From Roseovarius sp. (GTDB lineage Bacteria > Pseudomonadota > Alphaproteobacteria > Rhodobacterales > Rhodobacteraceae), in contig JARGOC010000018.1 of the NCBI GenBank assembly GCA_029212365.1, forward strand, positions 1 through 64,000: a stretch of 64,000 nt of DNA, read 5' to 3'. The translations under genes and the position numbers were made by a program. Below are positions 54,391-62,387 of this stretch, piece by piece. The stretch's first letter is position 1, and each line of letters begins with the position of its first letter. Below the pieces are notes generated by a model, which did no database searches, was not told where the DNA came from, and worked only from the letters and a program-made list of their open reading frames with translations.

Positions 54391-54885
54391 ATGGAACGAC
54401 TGGCAAATCATCTCGACAGCGTCAACCGTACAGTCGGCATCACAGTGCGTTGGCTGGCCATCGCAATGGTGTTGGTGCAGTTTGGCATTGTCGTGCTGCG
54501 CTATGTTTACGGTGTCAGTTCCATCGCCTTGAACGAAAGTGTTCTTTATATGCACGCCACGCTGTTTATGCTGGGTGCAGGGTATACCCTGTTGGTGGAT
54601 GGCCATGTGCGTGTTGATATTTTTCAGGCCAAGGCCAGTGATCGTGGCAAAGCCCGGATTGACGTGTTTGGCCACGTCTTTTTGTTGATCCCCTCGATAC
54701 TGGCGCTGCTGTATTGGTCATTTCCATCAGTGCGCAATGCTTGGGCAATTTATGAAGGTGCCATATCGGTGGGCGGTATCCCGGCAGTGTTTCTGTTGAA
54801 AACCCTGATCCCGGCGTTTTGCATCCTATTAATCATCCAGTCACTGGCCTGCCTGATGCGTAACCTGCTGAGGCTTACTGCATGA
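54391..54885 (+). CDS. TRAP transporter small permease (DctQ family)
   Basis: A 164-residue membrane protein with four helices (ITVRWLAIAMVLVQFGIVVLR; ESVLYMHATLFMLGAGYTLL; VFLLIPSILALLYWSF; FLLKTLIPAFCILLIIQSL), the DctQ layout, with DGHVRVDIFQAK in the second loop typical of the family. Overlaps the large permease by ATGA. No strong ribosome site besides GAGGCAGAGG upstream. Confidence 0.88.
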   Translation: MERLANHLDSVNRTVGITVRWLAIAMVLVQFGIVVLRYVYGVSSIALNESVLYMHATLFMLGAGYTLLVDGHVRVDIFQAKASDRGKARIDVFGHVFLLIPSILALLYWSFPSVRNAWAIYEGAISVGGIPAVFLLKTLIPAFCILLIIQSLACLMRNLLRLTA

Positions 54886-56435
54886 TCCTTGAATATCTTG
54901 ATCTGCTGATGTTTGCCGCCTTGATGGGCGTGATCCTGCTGGGGTTTCCTGTCAGTTTTGCCATTGCTGGCACGGCCATTGCCTTTGCCTATTTGGGATG
55001 GTCCACGGGGCATATGCAGCTGGGTCTGCTTGGAGCCTTGGGCCAACGTGTGTTTGGTGTGCTGACCAATGATGTGCTGATTGCCATTCCCTTGTTCGTG
55101 ACCATGGGGGTGATCCTTGAGAGGTCACGCATTGCCGAGGATCTGCTAGACACCATGGGCCGCCTTTTTGGCCAATTGCGTGGCGGGCTGGGTATTTCGG
55201 TGATCCTTGTGGGCGCTTTGCTGGCGGCCTCTACGGGAATTGTTGGGGCCACGGTGATTGCCATGGGTATGATTGCCCTGCCCACCATGCTGCGCACCGG
55301 GTATGACCCGCGACTGGCCTCCGGGCTGGTGTGTACAGCCGGCACGTTGGGGCAGATCATTCCGCCATCCACCTTGTTGATCATCCTGAGCGATGTGATG
55401 TCTTCGGCCTATCAACAAGCACAATATGAGCAGGGCAAATTTTCGGTCGAGACGATTTCAGTGGGTCAGATATTTGCCGGTGCGCTGATCCCCGGCCTGA
55501 CTTTGGTGGCGATCTATATCACCTATGTTCTGGTCCGGGGCATCCTGCGTCCACAGGACATGCCCCCTGCCCCAACACCCGAAGGCCGCCCAGCCATGAG
55601 CGAAGTTGCCGGGGCCATCCTGCCGCCCGTGATGCTGATCATTGCCGTGTTGGGCGCCATCCTTGGCGGTATCGCAACCCCAACCGAGGCTGCATCGGTG
55701 GGGGCTGTGGGCGCCATTTTGATGGCGGGTGCCCGTCAGGGCGTATCCAAATGGCTGATCCTGTCTGGGGCGGCGGCCTTGTTTATCCTTGCAGTAATGG
55801 CGGGGCTGGCCCCGGTGCGGTTGCAACGCTCAGACGCAGGAGCCATGGCTTGGATGCTGGCCAGCGTTTATGGTGTGCTCGCACTACTGGGCTTTGCGGC
55901 CATTCTCGCCTCGCTTTACCGCTTGCAACGCAAAGACGTATTGGCAGGGGTGGTGACAACAACCATGACAGTCAGTGCAATGATCTTTGCGACAATCCTG
56001 ATGGCCTCGGTCTTTAGTCTGGTGTTTATTGGATTAGGCGGCGAGGACCGCGTGGCACATATTCTGGAATCCATGCCCGGCGGGGCCACTGGTGCACTTA
56101 TATTCTCTATGGCGCTGATCTTCGTTTTGGGGTTCTTCCTTGATTTCGTAGAGATCACCGTGATCTTGCTGCCTTTGCTGGCTCCGGTGCTGATCCTGAT
56201 GGGGCATGATCCGGTCTGGCTGGCCATTTTGATTGCCATCAACCTACAAACCAGCTTCCTGACTCCACCCTTTGGCTTTTCGCTGTTTTATCTGCGCGGG
56301 GCTGCTCCTCCTGAGATCACCACCGGGCAGATTTATGCGGGCGTTGCGCCGTTTATCGTGCTGCAAATCCTTGGCATCGCTACGATCTGGACATTTCCAG
56401 CGCTGGCCAATTGGCTGCCCAGTGTTGTGTTCTGA
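54882..56435 (+). CDS. TRAP transporter large permease (DctM family)
   Basis: A 517-residue membrane protein, longer than the usual about 430 for DctM. Family parts: DVLIAIPLFVTMGVILERS, LASGLVCTAGTLGQIIPPSTLLIILSD, GIATPTEAASVGAVGAI, and at the end LAILIAINLQTSFLTPPFGFSLFYL. The extra length is a segment of about 90 residues near 285-375 with three added hydrophobic stretches (LILSGAAALFILAVMAG, MLASVYGVLALLGFAAIL, VTTTMTVSAMIFATI), as in some TakM-like proteins. Confidence 0.9.
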   Translation: MILEYLDLLMFAALMGVILLGFPVSFAIAGTAIAFAYLGWSTGHMQLGLLGALGQRVFGVLTNDVLIAIPLFVTMGVILERSRIAEDLLDTMGRLFGQLRGGLGISVILVGALLAASTGIVGATVIAMGMIALPTMLRTGYDPRLASGLVCTAGTLGQIIPPSTLLIILSDVMSSAYQQAQYEQGKFSVETISVGQIFAGALIPGLTLVAIYITYVLVRGILRPQDMPPAPTPEGRPAMSEVAGAILPPVMLIIAVLGAILGGIATPTEAASVGAVGAILMAGARQGVSKWLILSGAAALFILAVMAGLAPVRLQRSDAGAMAWMLASVYGVLALLGFAAILASLYRLQRKDVLAGVVTTTMTVSAMIFATILMASVFSLVFIGLGGEDRVAHILESMPGGATGALIFSMALIFVLGFFLDFVEITVILLPLLAPVLILMGHDPVWLAILIAINLQTSFLTPPFGFSLFYLRGAAPPEITTGQIYAGVAPFIVLQILGIATIWTFPALANWLPSVVF

Positions 56436-56449
56436 TCTGGCGTCAACCT

Positions 56450-56477
56450 AAAAGGCCCGCCGATGAGGGCGGGCCTT
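56450..56477. terminator. Bidirectional terminator, TRAP operon and mscL
   Basis: AAAGGCCCGCC-GATGAG-GGCGGGCCTTT forms an 11-bp perfect stem flanked by A's and T's, so it can end the rightward TRAP transcript and the leftward mscL transcript. Confidence 0.85.
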
Positions 56478-56501
56478 TCTCTGGATCGGGTTGATCTCAG
56501 A

Positions 56502-56915
56502 TTACTTCTTTTTCAGCGCGTCGCGGATTTCCATCAACAGGTCCAGCTCGCTTGGGCCGGGGTCTGCTGCGGGGGCTTCTTCCTCGGCTTTTTTGGTTTT
56601 GTTCACGGCTTTGACCAACAAGAACACAACCCAGGCAATGATCAAGAAGTTGATGATCGCCATGATAAAGCGGCCATAGGCAAACACGGCTGCACCGGCT
56701 TCTTCGGCTTCGGCCATCGAGGCATATTCACCATCACCCAGCACTGCATGCAGACCCGAGAAATCGACCCCGCCCATGAATAGGCTGATGATCGGGTTGA
56801 TCAGATCAGCCACCAGAGAACCGACAATCGCCGTAAAGGCAGCGCCGATGATGATACCAACAGCCATGTCCATGACATTGCCCTTGGCGATAAAATCTTT
56901 GAATTCGTTAAGCAT
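56502..56915 (-). CDS. mscL: Large-conductance mechanosensitive channel
   Basis: A 137-residue inner-membrane channel opened by osmotic downshock. The N-terminus [35 protein letters not shown] and the second helix [23 protein letters not shown] are canonical; the C-terminal helix after [24 protein letters not shown] is complete. The 349 bp beyond its start, up to 57265, contain no gene I can support, only GC-rich non-coding sequence. Confidence 0.96.
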   Translation of the reverse strand: MLNEFKDFIAKGNVMDMAVGIIIGAAFTAIVGSLVADLINPIISLFMGGVDFSGLHAVLGDGEYASMAEAEEAGAAVFAYGRFIMAIINFLIIAWVVFLLVKAVNKTKKAEEEAPAADPGPSELDLLMEIRDALKKK

Positions 56916-57264
56916 GTTCGTCCCTTTTTATGTGTTCGCCTGCGACATCTAGTGATCAGTGTCGATTGCTTAACACAAAATTTCAGAAATTCCGCCAAGT
57001 TTTGATGGGAAAAAGTCGCGGGTTTTCCCGTAATCCCGTGCAAACCTTACTGCATGGCACGGCTACACTGGGTGGGACAGCTATTGGCGATGCTCAGCCC
57101 TCGCGCATGTCATCAGCCCGTTTTTCAACCATGCACCATGGTGGGTGCATTGATATTGCAACCAATCAGCCCCGGCGATGACAAGGTCGAACTCCATGAC
57201 AACTCTGCGGCGCTGCCAGATACGCTATCCCCACGAGGGGGCTTTACCCAAATGCTACGCCGCG

Positions 57265-57714
57265 TCAGCCTGGCAATGTACCATCCTGCACATAGCGCAG
57301 GATCTGGACCACCTGTTGGGGGGTGCGCGCCACGGCAAGGGCAGCGGCATCAACCTCTTTCAACGGGTGGTCATGTTCCGGCGGGTGCAAAATGATCAGG
57401 GATTTGCCCAGCGCCGCTGCATAGCCCGCATCAAAGGCTGCGTTCCATTGTTTGTATTGCTCGCCAAAGCGTACCACCACGATGTCTGCCTCTTCGATCC
57501 CTTTGCGGGTACGCACAGCGTTGATCATGGCACCCTTACGGTCATGCCAGAATTTGTCTGGCTCCGCCCCAAGGATCGCCACGCCACAATCGTCACTTGC
57601 TGCGTGATCTGTGACAGGTGCACTGAACCGAACATTCAGCCCGTCGGCCCCTGCGATGATCTGGTCACGCCAATCGGTATGGATTTCGCCGGAAAGATAG
57701 ATTGAAAGGGTCAT
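57265..57714 (-). CDS. YtoQ-family protein
   Basis: A 149-residue protein beginning LSIYLSGEIHTDWRDQI with DIVVVRFGEQYKQWNAAFDAGYAAALGK later, the pattern of the YtoQ family, which has the fold of nucleoside 2-deoxyribosyltransferases; activity is not established. An open frame extends 44 codons upstream, but the ATG at 57714 matches the family start. Stands alone; the upstream neighbour is a decayed gene. Confidence 0.82.
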   Translation of the reverse strand: MTLSIYLSGEIHTDWRDQIIAGADGLNVRFSAPVTDHAASDDCGVAILGAEPDKFWHDRKGAMINAVRTRKGIEEADIVVVRFGEQYKQWNAAFDAGYAAALGKSLIILHPPEHDHPLKEVDAAALAVARTPQQVVQILRYVQDGTLPG

Positions 57715-57784
57715 GGGCCTGTCCTGTTTTGCGCGCTTGCATTGCAATCTGAACTGGCGCGCGCGACACGACAAGCCCTCAATT

Positions 57785-58102
57785 TCAATTGCGGCGCGCC
57801 ACGATGTAGCAGCTGATCGAGCTTGCCGGATGAAAACCGGATTCAATCAAGGTGAAACCGGCCTCCGAGATCATAATTCACAAGGCCTTACTGGTGAGCA
57901 AACACACATAGGGGGCCTTGTTGAAAAATTGCAAAATCGGGATCTGCTTGAGCATCAGGCGCAGTTTGAGGCTCAGGCCCAGTTGGACAAGACAAGGTGT
58001 TTTGCAAATCAAAAACCCGCCCGGTTTGACCAAAGTGGCGATCTGTTTCCCGATATGCGCGCCGATTTTTTGCAGGTGCCATAGGCGCATAAGAGCGAGG
58101 AT
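57785..58102 (-). pseudogene. Remnant of a class I SAM-dependent methyltransferase (C-terminal half)
   Basis: Reading leftward from about 58102 the frame gives IGKQIATLVKPGGFLICKTP, then ILQFFNKAPYVCLLTSKAL, an in-frame TGA at about 57878, and then IMISEAGFTLIESGF and CYIVARRN before a final TGA at 57785. LKPGG-like VKPGGF, the KAPYV strand and the EAGF...VAR ending are typical of small SAM methyltransferases. The SAM-binding N-terminal half is missing, its place taken by the GNAT gene. Truncated and interrupted, so non-functional. Confidence 0.6.
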
Positions 58103-58549
58103 TCACCCCTCGTTCAAGCTGCGCTGCATGGCCACTTTGTTGCCTTCACGCCGTGTTTCGTGCCAACCCAGATGTCGATAGAGCGCGATATTATCCGGCA
58201 TGGCGGCATGTGTGGTGAGCTGGACCACACAGCACCCGGCGGCACGAGCCGCATCAAGGGCCGTGCGCATCAATGCCCCACCGATCTCTTGGCCGCCATA
58301 TGCAGGATGCACTGCAACGTTTTTCAGATAGGCTTCAGAACCATCAATTTGCAAAATCAGCCCCCCCGCAATGACAGCCCCATCACGGGCCACCCAGACG
58401 TGGTTTTGCGCGATGTCCTCAGCAACCCCGTATGAGACCGGCGGCAGGTCAATGCCCGCCGCGCGGTGCGGTGCATAGGCCGCCTCGATACAGATCGTCA
58501 GGCCTTGGACATCGTCAGACGTGGCGCGCGTGACATCAGGCAGGGCCAT
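58103..58549 (-). CDS. GNAT-family N-acetyltransferase
   Basis: A 148-residue acetyltransferase: VTRATSDDVQGLTICIEAAY at the start, central strand YLKNVAVHPAYGGQEIGGALMRTAL with the acetyl-CoA pyrophosphate loop (G-G-x-E-I-G-G), and NIALYRHLGWHETRREG at the end. Acceptor unknown. It begins 3 bp after the pheT stop and may be co-transcribed with it. Confidence 0.87.
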   Translation of the reverse strand: MALPDVTRATSDDVQGLTICIEAAYAPHRAAGIDLPPVSYGVAEDIAQNHVWVARDGAVIAGGLILQIDGSEAYLKNVAVHPAYGGQEIGGALMRTALDAARAAGCCVVQLTTHAAMPDNIALYRHLGWHETRREGNKVAMQRSLNEG

Positions 58550-58552
58550 CCG

Positions 58553-60952
58553 TCACCCCCGCAGCGTGCCGCCTGTTGCCTTGGTGACCTTTTCAACGAT
58601 CTTGGTGCTGACGGCTTCGATGTCCGCGTCCTTCAGCGTGGTCTCAACCGGCTGCATCCGCACCGTGATAGCGAGGGATTTTTTGCCTTCGCCCAGCGCC
58701 CCGCCGATGAATTCATCAAACACGCGTACGTCCTGGATCAGCGCCTTGTCAGCCCCTGCGGCGGCATTGATCAGGGTCAACGCCTCAACATCTGCATCCA
58801 CCACAAAGGCAAAGTCACGTTCCACGGCTTGCAAGTCATTCAGGTTCAGCGCGCCTTTGTTGGGCGTCTGATTGCGTGGCATCGGGATTTCCTGAGGCCA
58901 AAGGGTAAAGCCCATGGCAGGGCCTTTGACGTCCATTGCTTGCAGCACTTTGGGGTGCAATTCACCAAACACGCCCAGCACTTTCTTGGGGCCAAGGCAG
59001 ATCATGCCGTGACGGCCCGGATGCCACCATTCGCGGGCACCGCGCAGGATCTGGACTCTTGCGGGTGCGCCAAGGGCGGCCAGCACCGCCTCGGCATCGG
59101 CTTTGACGTCATAGACATCCACCGCGCGCGCGCCACCGTGCACATCCTTGGGCCCGGTGCGGCCCACCAAAAGGCCGGAAATCTGCACATGCTGATCACC
59201 CGGCTCTCCACCATGAAAGGCATGTCCCAGCTCAAACAACGCCAGGTCCATGAACCCGCGCGCCTGATTGCGCGCAGCGGCCTGTAGCAAGCCGGGCATC
59301 AACGCAGGGCGCATATGGCTCATCTCGGAACTGATCGGGTTTGCCAGCATTGTGGCGTCATCGCCACCACCAAACAGCGTGGCACTGGCGTGATCAATAA
59401 AGCTGTAGGTGACACATTCATTATAACCCAAGGCAGCCACGGTACGCCGCGCGATTTGTTCGCGCTTTTGCGTTGCGGAAAGAATGGGTTTGGGCACGCC
59501 ATTGCCGATGCGCTTCATCGGGCGGCCTTGCAGCTTGGTCAGCGAGGCAATGCGCGCCACTTCCTCCACCAGATCGGCCTGCCCCTGCACATCGGGGCGC
59601 CAGCTGGGCACATGTGCCATGTTGCCTTCCATGCGAAAACCCAAAGCCGTCAGCGTCTGGCGCTGTTCACTTTCGGGAATGTCCATGCCCACCAGGGATT
59701 GCACACGCGCCGGGTCCAGCTTGTAGGCGCGGCTTACATCGGGCACAGCACCAGCGATCACCACTTCGGACGGCTCGCCGCCGCATAAATCCAGGATCAT
59801 TTGCGTGGCCAGATCGTGGCCTTGCATATTAAAGCCCGGATCAATGCCACGTTCATTGCGATAGCGCGCATCAGAGTTGATTTTCAGCGCACGGCCAGTG
59901 TGGGCAATCTGGACGTGATCCCAAACAGCGGCTTCGAGGAAGACATTTGTGGTTTCATCTGTGCACCCTGTTGGCAGACCACCCATGATGCCGCCAATGC
60001 TCTCGATTGCGGTGTCGTCAGAAATCACCACCTGCCCTTCTGAGAAGGTGTATTCCTTTTCATCAAGGCCGATCAGCGTTTCGCCACCCTTGGCACGGTG
60101 AATACGCAAGTTACCCTGCACCTTGTCAGCATCAAAGACGTGCAACGGGCGGTTGCGATCAAAGGTGAAGAAGTTGGTGATATCCACCAGCGCCGAAATC
60201 GGCCGCAGGCCAATGGCGCGCAGCCGGGTTTGCAGCCAGTCCGGCGAGGGGCCGTTTTTGACGTTGCGGATCAGACGGCCGACAAAGACATGACAGCCGT
60301 TTTCACGGGTGTCTTCGTCAATGCTCACGCTGATCGGACAGGGGAACTGGCCCTCGACATGGGCCTCGGCGGCGGGCTTCATTTTGCCCAGGCCGCGCGC
60401 TGCCAGATCAAGTGCCACGCCACGTACACCCAACGCATCGGGGCGGTTGGGGGTGATGGCAATGTCGATCACCGGGTCTACTTTGGCAGGGTCATGTTCC
60501 GCCAGCCAATCGGTGAATTTCTGGCCCACGTCGCCCGAGGGCAGCTCGATGATGCCGTCATGTTCCTCAGACAGTTCCATCTCGCGTTCGGAACACATCA
60601 TGCCAAAACTTTCGATGCCGCGAATTTTGCCAACACCGATGGTGGTATCAATCCCCGGCACATAGACGCCCGGTTTGGCCACAACGACAGTAATGCCCGT
60701 GCGCGCATTGGGGGCACCACAGATGATCTGCAATGTGCCTTCATCGGTCAGAACCTGACACACGCGCAGGCGGTCGGCATCGGGATGTGGTTCGGCATTG
60801 GTGACTTTACCGATGGTGAACTCTCCCAACCTTGCGGCTGGGTTCGTGACGTCCTCAACCTCAAGGCCAAGATCGGTGAGTGCTTCGCAAATGGTCTCAA
60901 CCGGAACATCGGTTTCCAAATGGTCTTTGAGCCAGGACAGAGTGAATTTCAT
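58553..60952 (-). CDS. pheT: Phenylalanine-tRNA ligase beta subunit
   Basis: A 799-residue subunit with all parts: N-terminal MKFTLSWLKDHLETDVPV, tRNA-binding domain (NAEPHPDADRLRVCQV), B3/B4 editing domain (ITPNRPDALGVRGVALDLA), B5 (PESEQRQTLTALGFRM) and the C-terminal anticodon domain (VRVFDEFIGGALGEGKKSLAITVRMQP). It pairs with PheS to charge tRNA-Phe, but pheS is not adjacent upstream as in most bacteria; an IS scrap and unrelated genes are there instead. Shine-Dalgarno weak. Confidence 0.96.
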   Translation of the reverse strand: MKFTLSWLKDHLETDVPVETICEALTDLGLEVEDVTNPAARLGEFTIGKVTNAEPHPDADRLRVCQVLTDEGTLQIICGAPNARTGITVVVAKPGVYVPGIDTTIGVGKIRGIESFGMMCSEREMELSEEHDGIIELPSGDVGQKFTDWLAEHDPAKVDPVIDIAITPNRPDALGVRGVALDLAARGLGKMKPAAEAHVEGQFPCPISVSIDEDTRENGCHVFVGRLIRNVKNGPSPDWLQTRLRAIGLRPISALVDITNFFTFDRNRPLHVFDADKVQGNLRIHRAKGGETLIGLDEKEYTFSEGQVVISDDTAIESIGGIMGGLPTGCTDETTNVFLEAAVWDHVQIAHTGRALKINSDARYRNERGIDPGFNMQGHDLATQMILDLCGGEPSEVVIAGAVPDVSRAYKLDPARVQSLVGMDIPESEQRQTLTALGFRMEGNMAHVPSWRPDVQGQADLVEEVARIASLTKLQGRPMKRIGNGVPKPILSATQKREQIARRTVAALGYNECVTYSFIDHASATLFGGGDDATMLANPISSEMSHMRPALMPGLLQAAARNQARGFMDLALFELGHAFHGGEPGDQHVQISGLLVGRTGPKDVHGGARAVDVYDVKADAEAVLAALGAPARVQILRGAREWWHPGRHGMICLGPKKVLGVFGELHPKVLQAMDVKGPAMGFTLWPQEIPMPRNQTPNKGALNLNDLQAVERDFAFVVDADVEALTLINAAAGADKALIQDVRVFDEFIGGALGEGKKSLAITVRMQPVETTLKDADIEAVSTKIVEKVTKATGGTLRG

Positions 60953-61095
60953 GACAGGTCATTCCGCAAGATTATCGGGTCTATGCGGATGTATCGCATC
61001 GACGCCTGAGGGAAAAGCCTCTTGATGGACCTGAGATTTCGTGTCCACTCTTTGGCCTCTGGTCCTGTCGCTTTCGCGGCGCTCTGAGTGCTCGT

Positions 61096-61191
61096 TCAAG
61101 CCAGCTTTCGCTCAAAGGCGACCGGGCTTTTCCAGCCCAGCGCCAAGCGGTGGCGACGCGGGCTGAAGTTTGGGTGTCGATCCTGCGGTTT
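61096..61191 (-). mobile_element. IS3-family transposase C-terminal scrap
   Basis: In one minus-strand frame the sequence gives SPRRHRLALGWKSPVAFERK and LA before a TGA at 61096, the well-known C-terminal pattern of IS3-family OrfB (RRHSALGWKSPxxFE). Upstream the frame dissolves. The adjacent 61030-61095, containing GTGTCCACTCTTTGGCC, is probably the element's former right-hand end. Only about 100-160 bp remain. Confidence 0.6.
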
Positions 61192-61209
61192 TTTGCGGCA
61201 TACGTCCGC

Positions 61210-62367
61210 TTAGTAAGCAGCTTGATAGATGGCCAAGGCATCTTCGCGCGTGACTTCACGGGGGTTGTTTACCAACAACCGGGTCTGGTTCATCGCATCA
61301 TCAGCCAACATAGGAAGGACATCTTCGGGGATGTTCATCTCACGCAGAGACTGTTGCAAACCGCAGGCTTTAGAGAGCTTCTGAAGCTCATCACAAAACG
61401 CGAGAGCCCGGCCTTGTTCTCCGACCTCGGCCAGTTTTGGGAATGCGAAAGGCGCGATTGCGGCATAGGGCTCTGGATTGGTCTCAGAGTTAAACCTGAG
61501 CACATGCGGCAAGACCAGCGCGTTTGATAATCCGTGCGGAATGTGGAAATGACCACCCAGCGGATAGGCCAGGGCATGAACCGCAGCAACGGGAGAGTTG
61601 GAGAAAGCCTGTCCCGCAAGCATTGACCCCAAGAGCATCGCCGAGCGCGTTTCGAGGTCAGAGCCATCCTGCACAGCCGTCAACAAAGATGCGCCCATAA
61701 GCTCGAGAGCTTTTTCAGCGAGCATGCGAGATATCGGATTGTTGTTAGCGCTGGCCGATGCGTAGGCTTCGATCGCGTGGACCATGGCATCAATGCCTGT
61801 GGCGGCAGTGATATGTGGCGGCAATCCCAGCGTGAGCTCGGGATCAAGCAACGCGATATCAGGGATGATGATCGGCGAGACGACCCCCATCTTTTCATTG
61901 GTTCCGGTGGTGACAATTGAAATCGGAGTAACCTCTGATCCGGTGCCCGATGTTGTTGGAATAACAATCAGCGGCAGGCGTGGCCCCTTCGCGTTGCCCA
62001 CACCATAGGCGTCACTGAGGGTTTCATTGCCAGGCGCCAACAGCGCTGCGAGTTTTGCCACATCCAGAGAAGAGCCACCTCCAAGGCCAATAACCCCTTG
62101 AGAGCCATGCGTAATGGCAGCTTCGGCGCACCGCAAAACAACGCTTTCCGGTGGGTCGGCCTGCACATCCTGAAACAGGCTCACCTCGACGCCAGACGCC
62201 TTTAAGGCGGCGAGGGCTTTGTCGACGATGCCAGTTGCCATCATGCCTGGGTCAGTAACAAGCAAAACGCGTGTCCCAATGCTCGTTTTGACCATTTCGC
62301 CAAGCTGCGAAATCATGCCAGCACCAAATCTCACACTGGCTGCGGTATTGAAGGTGAATGGGGTCAT
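61210..62367 (-). CDS. Iron-containing alcohol dehydrogenase
   Basis: A 385-residue group III alcohol dehydrogenase. Cofactor site GLGGGSSLDVAKLAALL near residue 98 and TTSGTGSEVTPISIV; metal ligands in DAMVHAIEAYAS, HALAYPLGGHFHIPHGLSNA with the required His residues. The frame extends 83 codons upstream into the symporter gene, but AAAAGGAG seven bases before the ATG at 62367 decides the start. It follows the symporter by 20 bp, so the pair likely imports and oxidises one small alcohol or hydroxy acid; substrate unknown. Confidence 0.9.
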   Translation of the reverse strand: MTPFTFNTAASVRFGAGMISQLGEMVKTSIGTRVLLVTDPGMMATGIVDKALAALKASGVEVSLFQDVQADPPESVVLRCAEAAITHGSQGVIGLGGGSSLDVAKLAALLAPGNETLSDAYGVGNAKGPRLPLIVIPTTSGTGSEVTPISIVTTGTNEKMGVVSPIIIPDIALLDPELTLGLPPHITAATGIDAMVHAIEAYASASANNNPISRMLAEKALELMGASLLTAVQDGSDLETRSAMLLGSMLAGQAFSNSPVAAVHALAYPLGGHFHIPHGLSNALVLPHVLRFNSETNPEPYAAIAPFAFPKLAEVGEQGRALAFCDELQKLSKACGLQQSLREMNIPEDVLPMLADDAMNQTRLLVNNPREVTREDALAIYQAAY

Positions 62368-62387
62368 TGGGGATCTCCTTTTCGGGC

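Noticed and set aside
56916..57264. Gap between mscL and the YtoQ gene searched for a small gene or RNA
   Set aside because: Only short frames without ribosome sites; a small palindrome near 57130 (CCATGCACCATGG) is too short to interpret.
57178..57705. Plus-strand frame of 175 codons opposite the YtoQ gene
   Set aside because: Antisense of a recognisable YtoQ protein; no ribosome site or known family.
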